Shown: positions 29,863 through 32,090 of the stretch, in pieces
How the letters are laid out: each line of letters starts with the position of its first letter
How positions within the stretch are numbered: the first letter of the stretch is position 1
NCBI GenBank assembly: GCA_014802105.1
Contig: JAAVCX010000013.1
Coordinates: 1-32,090 of the forward strand
Length of the DNA stretch: 32,090 nucleotides
From: Bacteroides sp.
Lineage (GTDB): Bacteria > Bacteroidota > Bacteroidia > Bacteroidales > Muribaculaceae
Direction: 5' to 3'
The notes under the pieces: generated by a model
The model's input: only the letters and a program-made list of their open reading frames with translations
Databases searched by the model: none
Told to the model about the DNA's origin: nothing
Translations under genes and position numbers: made by a program

Positions 29863-32090
29863 ATGAGAAAAAAAGCACTGCGTATGCTGACGCTTCTTTT
29901 CGTCGCGCTGCTCACCATGAGCGCCGAGCCCGCCCTCGCACAGGGCAGAGGTAAGGCTCCCAACAATGCGGCTGCTACGACCAGAAGCATATATCGCGGC
30001 ACAGTGGTCGACGATCAGAATGAACCCCTGCCGGGTGTCACCGTCCTCCTTGACGGCTCAAAAACTGTCGGCACCACTACCAACGAGAACGGTAAGTTCC
30101 AGATTGCTCTCGACAATCCCAAGGCCACTTTCCAGTTCTCTTACGTGGGTATGAAGACCAAGGTGGTCAAGCTCAACCCCGGCAAGGAGAACACCGTGAT
30201 GCTCGAAAACGACTCCCAGACTCTCCAGGAGACTGTGGTCAACGGTATCTATACCCGTAATATCGAGTCGTTCACCGGTCAGGTCTCGACCTTCAGCGGC
30301 GATCAGCTCAAGGCCATCGCTCCCCAGGGTATCCTTAAGAGCCTCGCGATACTCGATCCCTCGGTGATCCTCACCGACAATATGGAGTTTGGTTCCGACC
30401 CCAACCGTCTGGCCGACATCTCCATCAACGGTAAGATGAACGTTCAGGCCCTCTCCCAGGAGTATGAGACCGACCCCAACCAGCCGCTCTTCATTCTCGA
30501 CGGTTTCGAGAGCGACCTGCGCACAATCACCGACCTCAATATGGACCGCGTGGAGTCTATCTCAGTCCTCAAGGATGCCTCGGCAACCGCTATCTATGGT
30601 TCGAAGGCTGCCAACGGTGTGATCGTAGTCGAGACCGTTAAGCCCAAAGCCGGTAAGCTCCGCCTCAGCTACAACGGTTCGCTCCAGATCGGCTGGGCCG
30701 ACCTCAGCGACTTCAATATGATGAACGCTGCCGAGAAACTCGAGTATGAGCTTCTCTCCGGTGTATACGGACTGCTCGATTCCAACGGTATGCCTATCAA
30801 TGAGATTAAGCGTCGTGACTATATGAACAAAATGCGCCTTGTCAAAGAGGGGCACGACACCTACTGGCTCAATGAGCCCCTGCGCACCGCCATCACCCAG
30901 AACCACAACCTCTATATGGACGGTGGTGACCAGGCATTCCGCTATGGTGCCGGTCTCTCCTACGGCAAGACCGAGGGTGTCATGAAGGGCTCCGACCGCG
31001 AGGTGATCAACGGTAATATCCAGCTCAACTATCGTGTCGACAACTTCAACTTCTCCAACCAGACCTCCATCAACTACTCCGACTATCAGAATGAGGTAGT
31101 CCCCTTCAGCCGCTACTCACAGATGAACCCCTTCTATGACAAGCGCACTGAGGATGGTGAGGTACCCAAGTACGTATATCAGGTAGATGGTGGTGCAACC
31201 ATCTGGAACCCGCTCTGGGATTCCGTACAGAACTCTTACAGCAAGGGTAACTCCGTAGGTATCACCGACAACTTCCAGTTTGAGTGGCGCATCCTCCAGA
31301 ACCTGCGCCTGCGCGGTAGCGCCCAGTACTCCATGACCAAGACCTCGACCGAGGCATTCACCTCGCCCAATGCAACCACTGAGGCTTCCAAGGCAGAAGA
31401 CAAGCGCGGTTCCTGGAACAAGACCGAGAATACCAACACCCGCTGGAGCGGCCGACTCAATGCCACTTACGGTGTATCTTTCGGTGTCCATACCATCAAT
31501 GCCGTGGCAGGTGCCCAGGTGAGCCAGACCACCAACCGCACCGACGGTTACGGTGTGATCGGTTATCTCTCCGACCAGTTCTCCAATCCCAACTTCTCGG
31601 TAGGTTATCCCGAAGGCGGTAAGCCCAACAGCGTGGACAACAAGACCCGCAACGCCAGCTTCTACGGCAACTTTAACTACGCATACGCTATGCGTTACCT
31701 CCTCGACTTCAACCTCACCTCATCGGGTGCCTCTCAGTTTGGTATCGACAACCCCTTCACCACCACCTGGTCGGTCGGTGTGGGCTGGAATGTCAGCAAC
31801 GAGTCATGGTTCAAGAACAAGGTCGTGTCCTACTTGAAGATCAATGCTTCCTATGGTAACCCCGGTAACCAGAACTACGACGCCAAGCTCGCTTCTTCGA
31901 TCTATAAGTACATCACCGACCACACCAACCCCTTTGGTCTCGCAGCTGTAATCGATAAGTGGGGTAACCGTGGCCTCGAGTGGCAGAAGACCAAGACTTA
32001 CAACGTTGGTACCACGATGACCCTCTTCGGTAACCGCTGGAACCTCTCAGGCAACTATCAGGTACGTCGCACCGAGCCTCAGCTCGTGTC
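29863..32090 (+). CDS. SusC/RagA-family TonB-dependent outer-membrane transporter (partial)
   Basis: 742 codons are visible and the frame runs off the window; the family is usually about 1000 residues. The chosen start ATG 29863 gives the signal peptide MRKKALRMLTLLFVALLTMS, cleaved near ALA-Q27. An in-frame ATG at 29779 would add 28 residues and bury the signal. Next come a carboxypeptidase-regulatory-like domain (about 44-115, with GTVVDDQNEPLPGVTV) and the TonB plug (about 120-260), ending in the SusC signature VLKDASATAIYGSKAANGVI (235-254); barrel strands follow. SusC proteins import oligosaccharides with a SusD lipoprotein, which I expect just downstream. The divergent GH31/GH3/AraC genes suggest one polysaccharide utilisation locus. 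Confidence 0.94.
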   Translation, partial: MRKKALRMLTLLFVALLTMSAEPALAQGRGKAPNNAAATTRSIYRGTVVDDQNEPLPGVTVLLDGSKTVGTTTNENGKFQIALDNPKATFQFSYVGMKTKVVKLNPGKENTVMLENDSQTLQETVVNGIYTRNIESFTGQVSTFSGDQLKAIAPQGILKSLAILDPSVILTDNMEFGSDPNRLADISINGKMNVQALSQEYETDPNQPLFILDGFESDLRTITDLNMDRVESISVLKDASATAIYGSKAANGVIVVETVKPKAGKLRLSYNGSLQIGWADLSDFNMMNAAEKLEYELLSGVYGLLDSNGMPINEIKRRDYMNKMRLVKEGHDTYWLNEPLRTAITQNHNLYMDGGDQAFRYGAGLSYGKTEGVMKGSDREVINGNIQLNYRVDNFNFSNQTSINYSDYQNEVVPFSRYSQMNPFYDKRTEDGEVPKYVYQVDGGATIWNPLWDSVQNSYSKGNSVGITDNFQFEWRILQNLRLRGSAQYSMTKTSTEAFTSPNATTEASKAEDKRGSWNKTENTNTRWSGRLNATYGVSFGVHTINAVAGAQVSQTTNRTDGYGVIGYLSDQFSNPNFSVGYPEGGKPNSVDNKTRNASFYGNFNYAYAMRYLLDFNLTSSGASQFGIDNPFTTTWSVGVGWNVSNESWFKNKVVSYLKINASYGNPGNQNYDAKLASSIYKYITDHTNPFGLAAVIDKWGNRGLEWQKTKTYNVGTTMTLFGNRWNLSGNYQVRRTEPQLV

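Overview
The window looks like a chromosome segment of a GC-rich gut Bacteroidales, most likely a Muribaculaceae-type organism; the family is inferred. The support is the Bacteroidetes promoter form (TTG, about 20 bases, TAnnTTTG) in front of several genes, weak Shine-Dalgarno sites, a SusC-type TonB-dependent transporter, PUL-style glycoside hydrolases, a type IX secretion (T9SS) tail protein and an acidic lipoprotein export signal.

Layout. (1) 1-12234 is the translation/transcription block on the plus strand: end of tuf, tRNA-Trp, secE, nusG, a 345-base structured leader, rplK-rplA-rplJ-rplL, a hairpin-bearing spacer, rpoB and rpoC, closed by a strong terminator. (2) 12258-17731 is mixed housekeeping: a PfkB sugar kinase, tRNA-Ala(GGC), a lipid kinase, a tiny T9SS-tail protein, tRNA-Pro(TGG), an orphan secreted protein and guaA. 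(3) 17768-19740 is an AT-richer island with a complete EcoRI-type restriction-modification system: an endonuclease colinear with EcoRI, and its adenine methyltransferase 10 bases downstream. (4) 19871-22907 holds a Dxs-like thiamine-diphosphate enzyme with altered substrate-site residues, then an outer-membrane barrel protein and a surface-type lipoprotein 4 bases apart. (5) 23004-32090 is a carbohydrate-use locus: on the minus strand a short membrane-anchored AraC regulator, a GH31 enzyme with a PA14 insert (alpha-xylosidase-like) and a GH3 beta-glucosidase; divergently, a SusC-family transporter that runs off the window. Between them lies about 400 bases of highly structured, non-coding GC-rich DNA ending in a minus-strand terminator, which I read as an unidentified structured RNA.

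How the parts work together. Block 1 makes the elongation factor, SecE/NusG, the L11/L1/L10/L12 stalk proteins and RNA polymerase beta/beta' subunits; the rplK leader contains mutually exclusive helices that look like an attenuator. The restriction-modification pair defends against DNA carrying GAATTC, a site I could not find anywhere in the window. In block 5 the transporter would import oligosaccharide (its SusD partner presumably lies beyond the end), GH31 and GH3 would trim it, and the AraC protein would regulate the set. The most interesting items are the EcoRI system with its possible antisense control, the structured RNA candidate, the rplK attenuator, the Dxs paralogue and the membrane-tethered AraC protein.
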